From the IMG/VR virus record IMGVR_UViG_3300037847_003419, positions 1-64,000 of that record: 64,000 nt of DNA; one strand, given 5' to 3'. Shown in pieces: positions 38,401-48,199 of this stretch; position 1 is the stretch's first letter, and every line of letters begins with the position of its first letter. The notes beneath the pieces were generated by a model. The model saw only the letters and a list, made by a program, of their open reading frames with translations. It did no database searches and had not been told where the DNA came from. This DNA is from a virus. The position numbers and the translations under genes were made by a program.

Positions 38401-39906
38401 TTACTGCATTAACATAAAGTTGTTAGCACCTTGAGTAACTAAACATCTTTCAGTTAACATGTGAATTTGCATTGCATCTAAAGCAGATGTAGCAGCTCCA
38501 ACAGAACCAGTTGTCCAAGTTTTCATCTTTCTATTGTCAGTTTGTGAAGCTCTATATCTAACATGTAAGAAAGGTCTCTTAAGATTTTTACCTAGCATTT
38601 GGTCGTAAACAGTTGATGTACCAGCTGGTATGATGACACCTCTAATTGCATTAGCAGAATTAGCAGCGTTTATACCACCTCTAGTAGCTAAGTCATTTAA
38701 GTATCTAAAGTCAGACTTATAGAAGTCATAAGAACCTCTTCTGAAACCAGAGAAACCTAAGTTTAAAGCCATATCTTCTTCATTGTCGAATACTCCGTAA
38801 GAAGTACCTCCAGATCCGTAAGAATTCATAGAAGCTAACATATCATCGATCGCAAGAGAAGTAGATCTGTTAACAAATAACATGTTTTCTTCAATAGCTC
38901 CTTGCTTGTCAAACTCAGCAAGTATTGCATCGAACTCAGCTAAATCAACAGAAGCCGAAACACCAGTAACACCAGTAGTGATATTACCTCTTGATTCGAT
39001 AGCAGCAAATAAACCTTCTGTACCTACGTTTCCAGCACCAGCTGTAGAACCAGGTAAGATAGTCGCACCATCAGCAACCGAACCAGCAACGTTTAACTCA
39101 CCTTCTAACATTGCCATTTCAATGTAGTCAGTAAATCTAGCTCTAGTATCAGCCTCAGCTTTTAAGTACCATAAGTAACCAGATTGTCCTTCTTCAGAAG
39201 CAACTTCTACCCAACCGATTCTAGCAGTATCTGATCCAGACACTTCGTAGTAATCTTTCATTATAATTGGTTTGTTGCTAAAAGTAGTAAACGTTGGCTC
39301 GTTAGCACCTCTTGAGTCAGTTGTGTTTGTAGTACCAGTTGCAGCTCTATAAGAATCACCTTTACCAAATTCAGAACCATAAACTAATATAGTAGTTCCG
39401 TTTGAAGTAGTGTTAGCAGCTAAAGTTGTAGCACCATAAGGAGCAACATCTATATTAGCTCCATTAACTACAGTTACTAAACATTTAAAAATACCATCAG
39501 AGTTAGATACAATAATAGTATCATTTACACGAATACCGTGATTAGCAGCCGTAAAACCAGCAGTTTCATCAATATCGCTTTCGATAGTTATTCTTGGAGT
39601 TGTACCTCCAGCACCTGTGTCAGCACCAGCATTTGTGGAAGCGACGTTACCTTTGTAAGAAAGGTGTAATCTACCTTGTTCAGACCAAATAACTTGATCA
39701 GCAGTCATAGATTCTTCAGCCCCAACTTGTGATAAGAAACCTGAAATAGTTCTTGGTCCGAAAACCTCAGCTTCTTTCTCCATTAGGTCTGGTAAATATT
39801 GTTGAGCCCAACCCATGTCTTGGTTGAAGTCAATGTAGTTTGTAGATAGCGTTTGCTGCATAGAAGCAGGTACACTATTTAACAAAGCACCATTAGTAAT
39901 TGCCAT
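38401..39906 (-). CDS. Major capsid protein (HK97-fold expected)
   Basis: 501 residues between the scaffold-type gene and the neck genes, the expected place for the capsid. The opening (SMQQTLSTNYIDFNQDMGWAQQYLPDL, then EAEVFGPRTISGFLSQ) and the long beta/alpha body with ENMLFVNRSTSLAIDDML are typical of large phage capsid proteins of the crAss/T4-like size class. The end (FLHVRYRASQTDNRKM, TERCLVTQGANNF) is well folded. Codon choice is less AT-skewed than its neighbours, as expected for the most abundant protein, and its own terminator follows. The fold is inferred from family, not seen. Confidence 0.85.
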   Translation of the reverse strand: MAITNGALLNSVPASMQQTLSTNYIDFNQDMGWAQQYLPDLMEKEAEVFGPRTISGFLSQVGAEESMTADQVIWSEQGRLHLSYKGNVASTNAGADTGAGGTTPRITIESDIDETAGFTAANHGIRVNDTIIVSNSDGIFKCLVTVVNGANIDVAPYGATTLAANTTSNGTTILVYGSEFGKGDSYRAATGTTNTTDSRGANEPTFTTFSNKPIIMKDYYEVSGSDTARIGWVEVASEEGQSGYLWYLKAEADTRARFTDYIEMAMLEGELNVAGSVADGATILPGSTAGAGNVGTEGLFAAIESRGNITTGVTGVSASVDLAEFDAILAEFDKQGAIEENMLFVNRSTSLAIDDMLASMNSYGSGGTSYGVFDNEEDMALNLGFSGFRRGSYDFYKSDFRYLNDLATRGGINAANSANAIRGVIIPAGTSTVYDQMLGKNLKRPFLHVRYRASQTDNRKMKTWTTGSVGAATSALDAMQIHMLTERCLVTQGANNFMLMQ

Positions 39907-39931
39907 AATTTTTAGTTTTTAAATTTTGTTA

Positions 39932-41041
39932 TTATTTTCTTTTTTTAAATTTAAACACAGGAGAATCGTCAGTATTTAACACTCTTGCAGTCATACCAGA
40001 GCTTTTAGGGGCAGCGTGAGTTTGCCTAGGGTCCATATTTATATTTTTGGACTTAGCAATACTGTTTTGTAAAGCGTCAGCCCTACCTTGCTCGTAAAAA
40101 TGATTTGCAATTGCATCAGCGTTCATAGCTGTAAACAAGCCTTTGTGATAACCGGCAGCGTTTTCCATTTCGTTATTTTCATTCAAGAACTTCTTGACAA
40201 AATTATTAATGTCACTCTGCGTGTTTTTTATAGAATCAACATCTCCAACATTATACCTAAATCTTCTATCTCCGACTTTATATTCAAAACCTTTGAACTC
40301 ATCGTTAAATACTTGACTTGTTTTTTGTAAAAATGTTTTTGTTGCTTTTTCTCTAGCTTGGTTAAGAGCAATAGACTCTTCTTTGTATTTATTATAAGAC
40401 TTAATAGCTTCACTTTGCTCTTCAGTCAGTTTTGACCCCATTTTAAGGTCTTCGTAATATTTGGATTTTACACTTTCCAAGTGTTGCTTTGCTTCGGCAA
40501 CTTGCTCCTTCAAAGCTAATTTTTTTCTTTTAACGTCTTTTTCATTGTCGTAAGATTCGTCCCAATTAAAATTATCTTGAACTAAAAAACTAATTTCTTC
40601 TTGGTTTAGATGAGGTTTTGTATTTTTATAATACTCATTTAATAACTCTGATTCATCTAATTTATCGTAATCTTGATTTAATAACATGTAATCGTTTAAA
40701 TCACCTCCTGTCTCTTCCATAAAGTTTACAACTTTTTGTAATGCTTCTGGATATTTTGGAGTTACAACTTCTTCTTGAACCACAGGCTCTATGTCTGTAA
40801 CTTCTTCAACAATAGGAGTTTGTTCTTCTACTATTTCTTGTGGTTCTTCTTTTATTTCTTTTTTTACCTCAACCTTTGTTAATTCTTGTTCAGGTTTAGA
40901 TAAATTTACTTTTGTAACAACCTCTTCGTTAGATTTTTTCTTTTTAGGTTTTTTTACTTTAATCTTACCAACCTCTTCGTCTACTTTAGGCTGTTCTTGA
41001 GGTGTAGTTTCTTCAACTACGTTTTCTTTGTTTTCTTCCAT
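39932..41041 (-). CDS. Scaffolding-type protein
   Basis: 369 residues. The first ~125 are highly acidic and Pro/Val/Glu-rich with one basic patch (KVKKPKKKKSNEE). The centre is long charged helices (EQVAEAKQHLESVKSKYYED). The last residues FKFKKRK are basic, as in scaffolds that bind the capsid inner face. It lies between portal and capsid genes, the standard place for a scaffold. No protease is visible nearby; removal might depend on another protein. Inferred from position and composition. Confidence 0.7.
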   Translation of the reverse strand: MEENKENVVEETTPQEQPKVDEEVGKIKVKKPKKKKSNEEVVTKVNLSKPEQELTKVEVKKEIKEEPQEIVEEQTPIVEEVTDIEPVVQEEVVTPKYPEALQKVVNFMEETGGDLNDYMLLNQDYDKLDESELLNEYYKNTKPHLNQEEISFLVQDNFNWDESYDNEKDVKRKKLALKEQVAEAKQHLESVKSKYYEDLKMGSKLTEEQSEAIKSYNKYKEESIALNQAREKATKTFLQKTSQVFNDEFKGFEYKVGDRRFRYNVGDVDSIKNTQSDINNFVKKFLNENNEMENAAGYHKGLFTAMNADAIANHFYEQGRADALQNSIAKSKNINMDPRQTHAAPKSSGMTARVLNTDDSPVFKFKKRK

Positions 41042-41070
41042 GATAAAATATTATATAATTAATAAAATTG

Positions 41071-43482
41071 TTAAGCGAACAATATAGAGCCCATATCTGT
41101 ACCCTCTTCTTCTTCTTCTTCAAAGTTTTTAGGTCCTGTTTTATTTTCTCTTTGATCTATCATTTCGCTTTGTTGTGTTGCTTCTGTTTTAGATCTACTA
41201 TCTTTACGATCTTCTTTTAACTTTTCTTTTTCTTTTAAAGCGTCTGCTTTCATTTTTTCTAATCTCAAGTTTATTTCAAACTCATGATTCATTAAATCTT
41301 TTTTAAGTTGAGCTTCCATCATCATTCTATCTGATTGTAGTCTAGATTTCGTCTGTTCTAAAGTTAATTCTCTATCAGTGTCTGCTTGTTTCTTTTGCAT
41401 TTCAAGTTGTGCTGCAGCTTGCTGTTGTTGTATATTGGCTTGAGCTTGTGCTTGCATGTTTTCTTGTTGCATTCTTTGATCTCTTTCTAACTTTTTCTTT
41501 CTACGTACTTTTAATAGTTGGTTTGCTAACTTTACGTTTTTAATTTCTCTAAGATCAATAGCGTCTTCTAAATCTATAGTTTGTTGTGCTAAAGCTTGTT
41601 GTATATTGTTTTCTAAAACAGCTTGTTGTTCTTCGTCGGGCATTAAATCTAAAAATATACCAAAGTCGTATAAGTGTAAATCAGACATTTCTTCTAAAAC
41701 AGCAACATTATGAGCTCCTACAGCTTGTACAAAAGCATTTTTAGTTGGAGAGTATTCTATAATATCAGATATTCTAAGTGATAAATGCTCGCAAACGTCT
41801 TTAGTCAAATGCAGACCTGCTTTTAATATATGTCTAGTAGCCGTGTTACTATTTGCTGCAGCTAATTTTTGTACTCCAACTAAAGAATATTTTTCAGGTT
41901 TAGACCCGTCTGCAGCCTCATTTAATCCTGTCACGTCTCTTATCATTTGTAAATAATAGTTGTACGTGTTTATAAGTTGTGGTATTTTATTTCCACCTGT
42001 TCCAGAACTTATTTCTTGTATAGGTATTTTTCCAGGATTTTGATCGCCATCAGCGGTAAAACTTCTACCGATAACACTACCAGTTTGAAAAAACATATTT
42101 AAAGCTTCTTGTGGATTATAATTAGTACCATTACCCAAATCTATTTCAGCAAGTCCGTCTGCGTCTAAATAAACACCATCTGGTACCATACGTGACATTA
42201 TTTGTTGAAGTTTTAAATGAGTCAACTGTATCATGTCAGCAAAACCAGTAATTCTACCTACCAAACTCTCTATTTTACCGTCGTATATTCTAGGCGCAAC
42301 AATACTATAATTCATTTTAACTTTTGTAAAGTCACTCTTAGGTCTAATCATGTTTTCTGCTATTTGCCATTTAAGCAATTTGTTAGCACCAAGTATCATA
42401 GCTCCTTCAAAAAGTACCTCTACAGCTCTTTCCATTTTAGCATATCCTCCTTCTTTGTTTTCTGGTGGATTAAATGAATCATCTTTTTCTATAGCCTTAC
42501 TACCTCCAGATCTAGTTTCTTTTACTTTATAAACTTCGTTAGTATAAGTTTTATAGTTAAAGTACAACACGGTAACTTTGTTTTTGTCATTTTCATCATA
42601 GTTATAATCTACTCCGTAAAAATCATATCTATTACCTTTGTTTTGTGTTACTATTTCTTCTAAGTTTTCATGAGTTAAATCAGGAAACTCTTTTACAAGT
42701 TCATTTATAGGTATTTGTTTTATTTCGCCCACATAGTAAAGATCTTCAAAATAAGGTGATTTAGTATAAGAATAAACTAAATTAGCTGGATCAACGTAAT
42801 CTATAACTACTCCTTCAGATGGGTTAAAAGTAGTTTTTACAGCGCCTATACCTAAAACAGCTAGATCGTAATAAAATCTCTTTTTTATTAAGTCATAATC
42901 GTTTCCTTCTAATAAAACGTTAAGAGCTTGTTCTTCTGCTATTTCTACAGCTTGTTTGTAAGTTAGCTGCATGTGTAATTCTAACTCTTCTTTAGAACCA
43001 GGTATATCTTCTTTTTCATTTTCATTTATAGTTATACCTAAAGTTTGTTCTGTTAAATCGTTTAAATTTTGTGTAGCCAAATCACCAAGCATAGACTCCA
43101 TATATTCTGTACGTTTTGATATACCAAATGGATCTTGTGAATAAGCTCTAATATCGTAAAGTCTCTCAGATATACCATTGACTATTATATCAACAAATTT
43201 AGGTATAATAGGTACTGGTTTCCAGTCTAAATTTAAGTAACTTAAGTCACCGTTAATAGATAACTCGTCTTTGTATTTTTGTATTGACTGTTCTCCTCTA
43301 GCATACAATCTTAGATTGTGATAATTTCTATTGCTATTATTAAATCTATTACCACTTCTAGTCTCATGCAGCCATTCTCCAGCAATAGCTTGACCAACTT
43401 TCAAGCCATACTCTCCGCTCATTTTCTCAAGATCGCTAACGACTTGACTAGGAAACGCGTTAATTCTAGATGATTTATACAT
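41071..43482 (-). CDS. Portal protein
   Basis: 803 residues, similar in size to crAss-like portals. It directly follows the large terminase with one base between them. The body has portal-like features: an early NYHNLRLYARG, WKPVPIIPKFVDIIVNGI, a central QMIRDVTGLNEAADG with the loop-helix of a channel wall. The last ~150 residues form a Gln/Met/Lys-rich coiled coil (QQQAAAQLEMQKKQADTDRE). It forms the dodecameric DNA gate at one capsid vertex and joins terminase and rings. Confidence 0.85.
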   Translation of the reverse strand: MYKSSRINAFPSQVVSDLEKMSGEYGLKVGQAIAGEWLHETRSGNRFNNSNRNYHNLRLYARGEQSIQKYKDELSINGDLSYLNLDWKPVPIIPKFVDIIVNGISERLYDIRAYSQDPFGISKRTEYMESMLGDLATQNLNDLTEQTLGITINENEKEDIPGSKEELELHMQLTYKQAVEIAEEQALNVLLEGNDYDLIKKRFYYDLAVLGIGAVKTTFNPSEGVVIDYVDPANLVYSYTKSPYFEDLYYVGEIKQIPINELVKEFPDLTHENLEEIVTQNKGNRYDFYGVDYNYDENDKNKVTVLYFNYKTYTNEVYKVKETRSGGSKAIEKDDSFNPPENKEGGYAKMERAVEVLFEGAMILGANKLLKWQIAENMIRPKSDFTKVKMNYSIVAPRIYDGKIESLVGRITGFADMIQLTHLKLQQIMSRMVPDGVYLDADGLAEIDLGNGTNYNPQEALNMFFQTGSVIGRSFTADGDQNPGKIPIQEISSGTGGNKIPQLINTYNYYLQMIRDVTGLNEAADGSKPEKYSLVGVQKLAAANSNTATRHILKAGLHLTKDVCEHLSLRISDIIEYSPTKNAFVQAVGAHNVAVLEEMSDLHLYDFGIFLDLMPDEEQQAVLENNIQQALAQQTIDLEDAIDLREIKNVKLANQLLKVRRKKKLERDQRMQQENMQAQAQANIQQQQAAAQLEMQKKQADTDRELTLEQTKSRLQSDRMMMEAQLKKDLMNHEFEINLRLEKMKADALKEKEKLKEDRKDSRSKTEATQQSEMIDQRENKTGPKNFEEEEEEGTDMGSILFA

Positions 43483-43483
43483 A

Positions 43484-45700
43484 TTAATTTTTAATTATTT
43501 GAGAAACATTACCTTTGTTTGAATACTTAGCAATGTTTATATTTAATTTTTGTTTTTCTCTTTCTGGGTTTGGTCTATACAAATGTCTATTACAAGCCAT
43601 GATAGCTAACCCACTACTTATAGTAGCATCAAACTTTGTTCTTTTGGTTATATCAAACCTGCTCCAATCGTTTAAAGTTCTATTAAAAACAATACTACCG
43701 TAAACTCCATCTCCTTTGTGCCCAACATGTTCTTGTATGTACATTTCTACAGCGGCAGCATGAGCTTGTTTTATATCTTCACTTGAGTTTGGTATACCAC
43801 CTACTTCTTTTTCAGCAACAGATAATTTATTCCAAACTTTATCAGGTCTATTCATACTAAATCCTCTATAACCTCTACGTCTTAAATAATACAAAAGTCT
43901 AGGTTTGTTGTTCTCTGCTAGTATTGGCATGCCATAAAACACGCAAGCCATTAGTACGTCTTCAAAAAATATCTCTGCTGTTGGTGGTCTAGATATATAT
44001 TCTAAAAAAAAGTGATTTGGTGGAGCGTCTTCCATGCTAAACTTAGTTAAACCGTGTAAAGCTCCGTTTGAACCTCTTCTATCTACCGTACCTGATATAT
44101 CGTAACTATCACAACCAAAGGCGCCTATATGCTCATTACCAGGATATTTTATACCATTTTTAATTATAACTTTATTTTGCAAGTGACTCGGTGGTAGCCA
44201 GCTAACTTTAAATCTACCTTTTGGATCTGGGTAAAATATAACTTTTGTATCTTTAATTCCGTTAACCCATTGAAAACTACCAGTGTTCACATTTAGTAAG
44301 TTTCCAGTTCCTTCGTTGTAATCTATTTGCTCGTATATTTTCACTAAGTTAAATATACTATTTTTTGTCTCGTCTCTAAACGCATGTTCTTCAGTCCTTG
44401 GAAATTGTCTGTAAAACTCGTTCAAAGCATCGTGATCTGATTTTAATCCTTCCGCCTCGTTTTCCCAGTGCTCAATTATGCCATAATCTATTAATTCACC
44501 GTCGGGTCCGAGTACGTCATTATCTGGGCTATTAAATACAGGTTGTCCGTATTCATCAATAAATCCTTCGTAGTTCCATTCCATTGGGATAAAAAGAGAA
44601 TATAAACCAGACTTTGTTTGTCCATTACGATTTCTTTTTGTAACGTCTGAATCATAGTATAATTTTTTAAAGTTATCACCACCTTTTTCAAGAGCGTTAC
44701 TAGTACTACCCATCATACATTTACCAACAACTTTAGCACCTAATCTTAAACAAGTTTTTGTAACTCTCCAATTGTTTAATATGTTATCAGGTCTTTCCCA
44801 TTTACCACTTTCATCGTGTACTAATAAATTAAGTTTTTCTCCATCATAACTATTATCACCTGTGTTTTTCCAATCAATAGTAGTATCAAGTCCAACCAAG
44901 TCTTCCTGCTGTTCGTTTGCAGTAATCTTTTTACGCGTGAACTTACTAGCAGGTACACGATAAGCAAGTTCAGACTTAGGTCTATCCATACCGTCTTGTA
45001 TCGGCTTAAAAAAGAAAGGATAGTTAATCGATATAGGAACAACCTTATCTGTAAACATTTTTTTAGCATCAGAACCTGTTTTAGAGAGTATACCATATCT
45101 ACTATCACTTGCTAGCGTGGCTAAATTAACTGTTTCAGCTGAAGACATAAAACTAAAACCAGATCTTCTGTTTTTAAGATAACACATACCGTAACATCTT
45201 TTGTCAGCCTTACAAGCCTCCCAAAATATATAAAACAACCTATTAGCCTCTCTAAAATCAGGTGCACCTACGTCTATTTTACTCCATTGTAGATACATAT
45301 AGTGACTACCTGTTATATAAGTTGGTTTTCCTTTGTTTGTAAACCAAAAACCTTCTTCTCTACGTTTAAACTCCTCATCTATAAAGTCAAACCATTTTTC
45401 TTTTTGTTCTTCTGGATACGCTCTCCAGTCAAATATATTTTTAAGTTTACTTAATTCTTTTGAGTATTCTATTTTTTTCCACTTGTTTTCTTGCAGTTTA
45501 TGTACTTGCAAGGGCACAGGTGGTAAAGCAATTCTAAGGTTTTGTATTTCAAGTATTTCGCCAATTTTACCATTTTTTGATATAACGATAATATCATGTT
45601 CTTTATTGTATCCATATTTCCATTTTTTACCACGGTTTAAACGTGTTATTGTTGTTCTTTTTACAGGTTCTATAACCTTAACTAAACTTTGCTTGTACAT
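43484..45700 (-). CDS. Terminase large subunit
   Basis: 738 residues, within the size range of crAss-like terminases. The ATPase part shows a basic Walker A-like segment (LKNRRSGFSFMSS, ~residue 180) and Walker B with catalytic Glu (LNLLVHDESGKW, ~290). The nuclease part begins near HIGAFGCDSYDISG (~520; first Asp), with later acidic residues including FDITKRTKFDATISSG near the end. It drives DNA into the capsid and cuts concatemers. It lies between the presumed small subunit and portal genes. Confidence 0.9.
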   Translation of the reverse strand: MYKQSLVKVIEPVKRTTITRLNRGKKWKYGYNKEHDIIVISKNGKIGEILEIQNLRIALPPVPLQVHKLQENKWKKIEYSKELSKLKNIFDWRAYPEEQKEKWFDFIDEEFKRREEGFWFTNKGKPTYITGSHYMYLQWSKIDVGAPDFREANRLFYIFWEACKADKRCYGMCYLKNRRSGFSFMSSAETVNLATLASDSRYGILSKTGSDAKKMFTDKVVPISINYPFFFKPIQDGMDRPKSELAYRVPASKFTRKKITANEQQEDLVGLDTTIDWKNTGDNSYDGEKLNLLVHDESGKWERPDNILNNWRVTKTCLRLGAKVVGKCMMGSTSNALEKGGDNFKKLYYDSDVTKRNRNGQTKSGLYSLFIPMEWNYEGFIDEYGQPVFNSPDNDVLGPDGELIDYGIIEHWENEAEGLKSDHDALNEFYRQFPRTEEHAFRDETKNSIFNLVKIYEQIDYNEGTGNLLNVNTGSFQWVNGIKDTKVIFYPDPKGRFKVSWLPPSHLQNKVIIKNGIKYPGNEHIGAFGCDSYDISGTVDRRGSNGALHGLTKFSMEDAPPNHFFLEYISRPPTAEIFFEDVLMACVFYGMPILAENNKPRLLYYLRRRGYRGFSMNRPDKVWNKLSVAEKEVGGIPNSSEDIKQAHAAAVEMYIQEHVGHKGDGVYGSIVFNRTLNDWSRFDITKRTKFDATISSGLAIMACNRHLYRPNPEREKQKLNINIAKYSNKGNVSQIIKN

Positions 45701-45978
45701 TACTTAGATCTACCTTCTGCGAATCCTTTAAAGACTTTTTTCTCTGCCTCTTTAGGTGTTTTGCCCTCAAGCAGGTTTTCTTCTTCTTGGATTCTGTTAA
45801 GTATTTCAAATGCGTCAAATATTGCTAGTTTTTTAGTAGCCGCGGCATTTTTTAATCTATCAGCACTAACGTCATCTTCTGTATTAGTAATAATTTTTTC
45901 TTTAGCTACATTAATAAGTTCTTCAACTGCTCTATGCCCAGCTTGGATTATAAGCTTCTTCGTTTCCTTGATATTCAT
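45700..45978 (-). CDS. Probable terminase small subunit
   Basis: 92 residues, all helical and basic (ETKKLIIQAGHRAVEELINVA, then ATKKLAIFDAFEILNRIQEEE), overlapping the large subunit start by one base. Size, charge and position suit a small terminase that recognises phage DNA, although there is no clear HTH motif. It also overlaps the upstream gene by 47 bases in another frame. Confidence 0.65.
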   Translation of the reverse strand: MNIKETKKLIIQAGHRAVEELINVAKEKIITNTEDDVSADRLKNAAATKKLAIFDAFEILNRIQEEENLLEGKTPKEAEKKVFKGFAEGRSK

Positions 45979-46513
45979 ATTTAATTGTAATAAATTTATT
46001 CATAACTCTATATAATCTTTTGTTATCGATTATAAACTCATACGTTGATGAAGGTGTAAAACCTACAAGATCGTCAATATCATTGACGCCGTCAGTATAT
46101 TTAACTATACCTATGCACTCTTCTTCTTCTCCTGATTTTAGCTTGTTTCTTTGCTTGATTGGTTGAACAAAACAATAACCATCCATAGCTTTCCATTTGT
46201 TATTTCTTTTGTACAAAAATATTTGATCTTGTCTTACAAGATATGTGTTTTCGTTAAAATAACTTCTACTGTTTTTTTCCTTACCTTTAATATCTAGCCA
46301 TCTTCTAAAAACATTATGATGTACTATAACAGTATCTCCAGGTTTTATTTTGGTTTTATAAGCTGTAGGTATAGATTTAACAATAGCTTCTCTATTTACA
46401 AACTGATGATTAAAGATCTCAGTGTTAACAATAAGATCTTTATCACCAATTTTTTTAATGTTGTTATATCTATCTCCTTTTGGCTCTATTACAAAATCAA
46501 AAGGTGCTTTCAT
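45932..46513 (-). CDS. Protein with GroES-like (Cpn10) folds, possibly two in tandem
   Basis: 193 residues. The stretch KTKIKPGDTVIVHHN, WLDIKGKEK and NTYLVRQDQIFLYKRNN reads like the second half of a Cpn10 ring subunit (KVGDRVLF, then Y-ILREDDILA). After GYCFVQPI the pattern repeats more weakly (EECIGIVKYT ... TYEFIIDNKRLYRVMNKFI). A T4 gp31-like role with GroEL in folding the capsid protein is possible. This gene is separate from the clear GroES at 50968-51225. The start overlaps the preceding stop. Fold call is inferred. Confidence 0.55.
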   Translation of the reverse strand: MKAPFDFVIEPKGDRYNNIKKIGDKDLIVNTEIFNHQFVNREAIVKSIPTAYKTKIKPGDTVIVHHNVFRRWLDIKGKEKNSRSYFNENTYLVRQDQIFLYKRNNKWKAMDGYCFVQPIKQRNKLKSGEEEECIGIVKYTDGVNDIDDLVGFTPSSTYEFIIDNKRLYRVMNKFITIKYEYQGNEEAYNPSWA

Positions 46514-46734
46514 TAGTACTCTAAGTTATATTCTATAGATACCGCCATGTTTTTGTTAAAGTCTTTCCAAGGTAGAACATTTTTATTTTTTTTAATATAA
46601 ATAGAATATTTATCTTTTTCTTCTATTATATCACATATAGTATGTCCGCCATAAACGTCTTGACCAACAGAATAGTGCATAGCGTTATCTTTATAGTCTT
46701 TACCTACAGTAATTTTTCTAATTAGTTTGCTCAT
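46513..46734 (-). CDS. Hypothetical late protein (73 aa)
   Basis: Starts MSKLIRKITVGKDYKDNAMHY, has GQDVYGGHTICDI, and ends in a beta strand (MAVSIEYNLEY). A small, mixed-charge protein of a type I recall near terminase genes in marine phages. It overlaps both neighbours slightly, so it is part of the same transcript. No function recognised. Confidence 0.65.
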   Translation of the reverse strand: MSKLIRKITVGKDYKDNAMHYSVGQDVYGGHTICDIIEEKDKYSIYIKKNKNVLPWKDFNKNMAVSIEYNLEY

Positions 46735-46981
46735 AATTTATAGTTCCGTCTGAGATGTTAATATCGTAAGTTCCGTATTCTTTTTCAAACTCAGACTGCA
46801 TTAAAGTTAATTTATCATTCATTGTTGAAACGTGATGTGAAAGTTGGTGTATATTTGTAGTAAAAACACCTATTTGCATTTGAGCTTTGTTTATTGTACT
46901 TATCACGTTTTGCAAGTTGTTTAATTGCTCGTTACTAATTTTTGAAGGCTTAGCCACCTTTTTTGTTTTTCTTTTTGCCAT
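46718..46981 (-). CDS. Coiled-coil late protein (87 aa)
   Basis: A basic N-terminus (MAKRKTKKVAKPSK) followed by a long helix with heptad-like spacing (QLNNLQNVISTINKAQMQIG) and a short beta tail YGTYDINISDG. This is a plan shared by phage proteins upstream of the terminase genes. A minor scaffold or chaperone role is possible. It overlaps the next gene by 17 bases. Confidence 0.62.
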   Translation of the reverse strand: MAKRKTKKVAKPSKISNEQLNNLQNVISTINKAQMQIGVFTTNIHQLSHHVSTMNDKLTLMQSEFEKEYGTYDINISDGTINYEQTN

Positions 46982-47012
46982 TTTATTTAATTTAAGTTAA
47001 TTATTTATTTTG

Positions 47013-47783
47013 TTACCCAGCGTTTGTAGTATTAAACGCAGGTGCGTTACCTCCTGATCCAAATGTACCTACGTAGCTATTTATTCTGTCTGTAACGGTG
47101 GTACCTGTTCCTTCGTTAAATGTCCAGTGTGCTATAATAGTACCAACTGTATCTACGTTTGTTTGATCTGATTTTCCACTATTATAAAGTGTCGTGACGT
47201 TACTAGCTGATAAAACATCGCTATAAACAGCAAAGTCGTCTAAATATCCATTGAAGTCAGCATTACCGTTAAACGAAGTACCTTGTATAACTTCTACACC
47301 TGTAGCCCCAGCCGCGTCGTCAAAATCTCCGTCTAATGCAACCCCTTCTATGTCAACAGTATCTCTTAACGATCCGTCAACATATAGTTTTGCAGAACTA
47401 GCGTCCCAAGTACATACTACATGATGAAACTTTCCATCGTTCTCTAATCCAGAAGAAGGATCGTAATTAGTCAGTTTTGAAACACTAGCACCTTTAAAAG
47501 TGAATGTAAGTTTATCATCAGAGTGTTTATATTGTAATTGTATACGGTTATTTGTATCTATACAAAAATCCCACAACTGACCATTAGAACTTGTGCTTTC
47601 AAATCTAGCCCATATTGATACAGATCCAGAAGCCTTGAAGCTATTATCAGCTAAAGCAGATTGAAATCCTGATGTAGTAAAATTTATCTCATCGTTACTA
47701 CCATCAAATAATATAGAGTGATTTGTACCAAAATCTTCACCTAACGAAGATCCAGAAGTTAAGCTAATACCTAGTCCTAACAT
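47013..47783 (-). CDS. LamG/concanavalin-like domain protein
   Basis: 256 residues. A single LamG-type jelly-roll: NHSILFDGSNDEINF, SVSIWARF, FHHVVCTWDASSAKLYVDG, FNGYLDDFAVYSDVLS and IAHWTFNEGTG are successive signature strands. Such domains bind sugars or glycans. There is no signal peptide, so it is more likely a virion decoration or receptor-binding part than a secreted enzyme. It overlaps the next gene by one base. Confidence 0.82.
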   Translation of the reverse strand: MLGLGISLTSGSSLGEDFGTNHSILFDGSNDEINFTTSGFQSALADNSFKASGSVSIWARFESTSSNGQLWDFCIDTNNRIQLQYKHSDDKLTFTFKGASVSKLTNYDPSSGLENDGKFHHVVCTWDASSAKLYVDGSLRDTVDIEGVALDGDFDDAAGATGVEVIQGTSFNGNADFNGYLDDFAVYSDVLSASNVTTLYNSGKSDQTNVDTVGTIIAHWTFNEGTGTTVTDRINSYVGTFGSGGNAPAFNTTNAG

Positions 47784-48199
47784 TATGCTCTATTGTGATA
47801 ATCTGGTCTTGGAGCAACGTAAACTATTGCAGAACCACCATTTAACTCTACATTATCCCACATACCGTATATAGTAACGCCTTTTGGAAATGTGTCTGAA
47901 GTTGTTATTGGATCAGAGTCCTCGTTAGTTTCGTTTGTAGTATCTGCAGCAGCAGCGTTCCACATAGTATCTATAGCTAATGTTTCTGTTCCTACAAAAG
48001 CAGTGTCACCCATACCCATATTAACACCACCATCAAGTGATTCTAATGCTTGAAAAGTAACATCTGTTATCATTGTAATAGCGCAAACATAATATTTGGC
48101 TGTAGAAGCTGTTAAAAGTAACTTAGCACCGTCACCTTTTAAAAACGTTGATCCAAATTGACCAAAGCCATAAGTTACTTCTGTTGAATTTTGTCCCAT
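47783..48199 (-). CDS. Small structural-type protein (138 aa)
   Basis: Gly/Thr/Asp-rich beta protein without cysteine clusters. The end FPKGVTIYGMWDNVELNGG, then IVYVAPR, is a pattern I have seen in small virion proteins of marine phages. It lies between the LamG protein and the holin. Probably a decoration or head protein. The product is well conserved in feel but has no assigned role. Confidence 0.65.
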   Translation of the reverse strand: MGQNSTEVTYGFGQFGSTFLKGDGAKLLLTASTAKYYVCAITMITDVTFQALESLDGGVNMGMGDTAFVGTETLAIDTMWNAAAADTTNETNEDSDPITTSDTFPKGVTIYGMWDNVELNGGSAIVYVAPRPDYHNRA

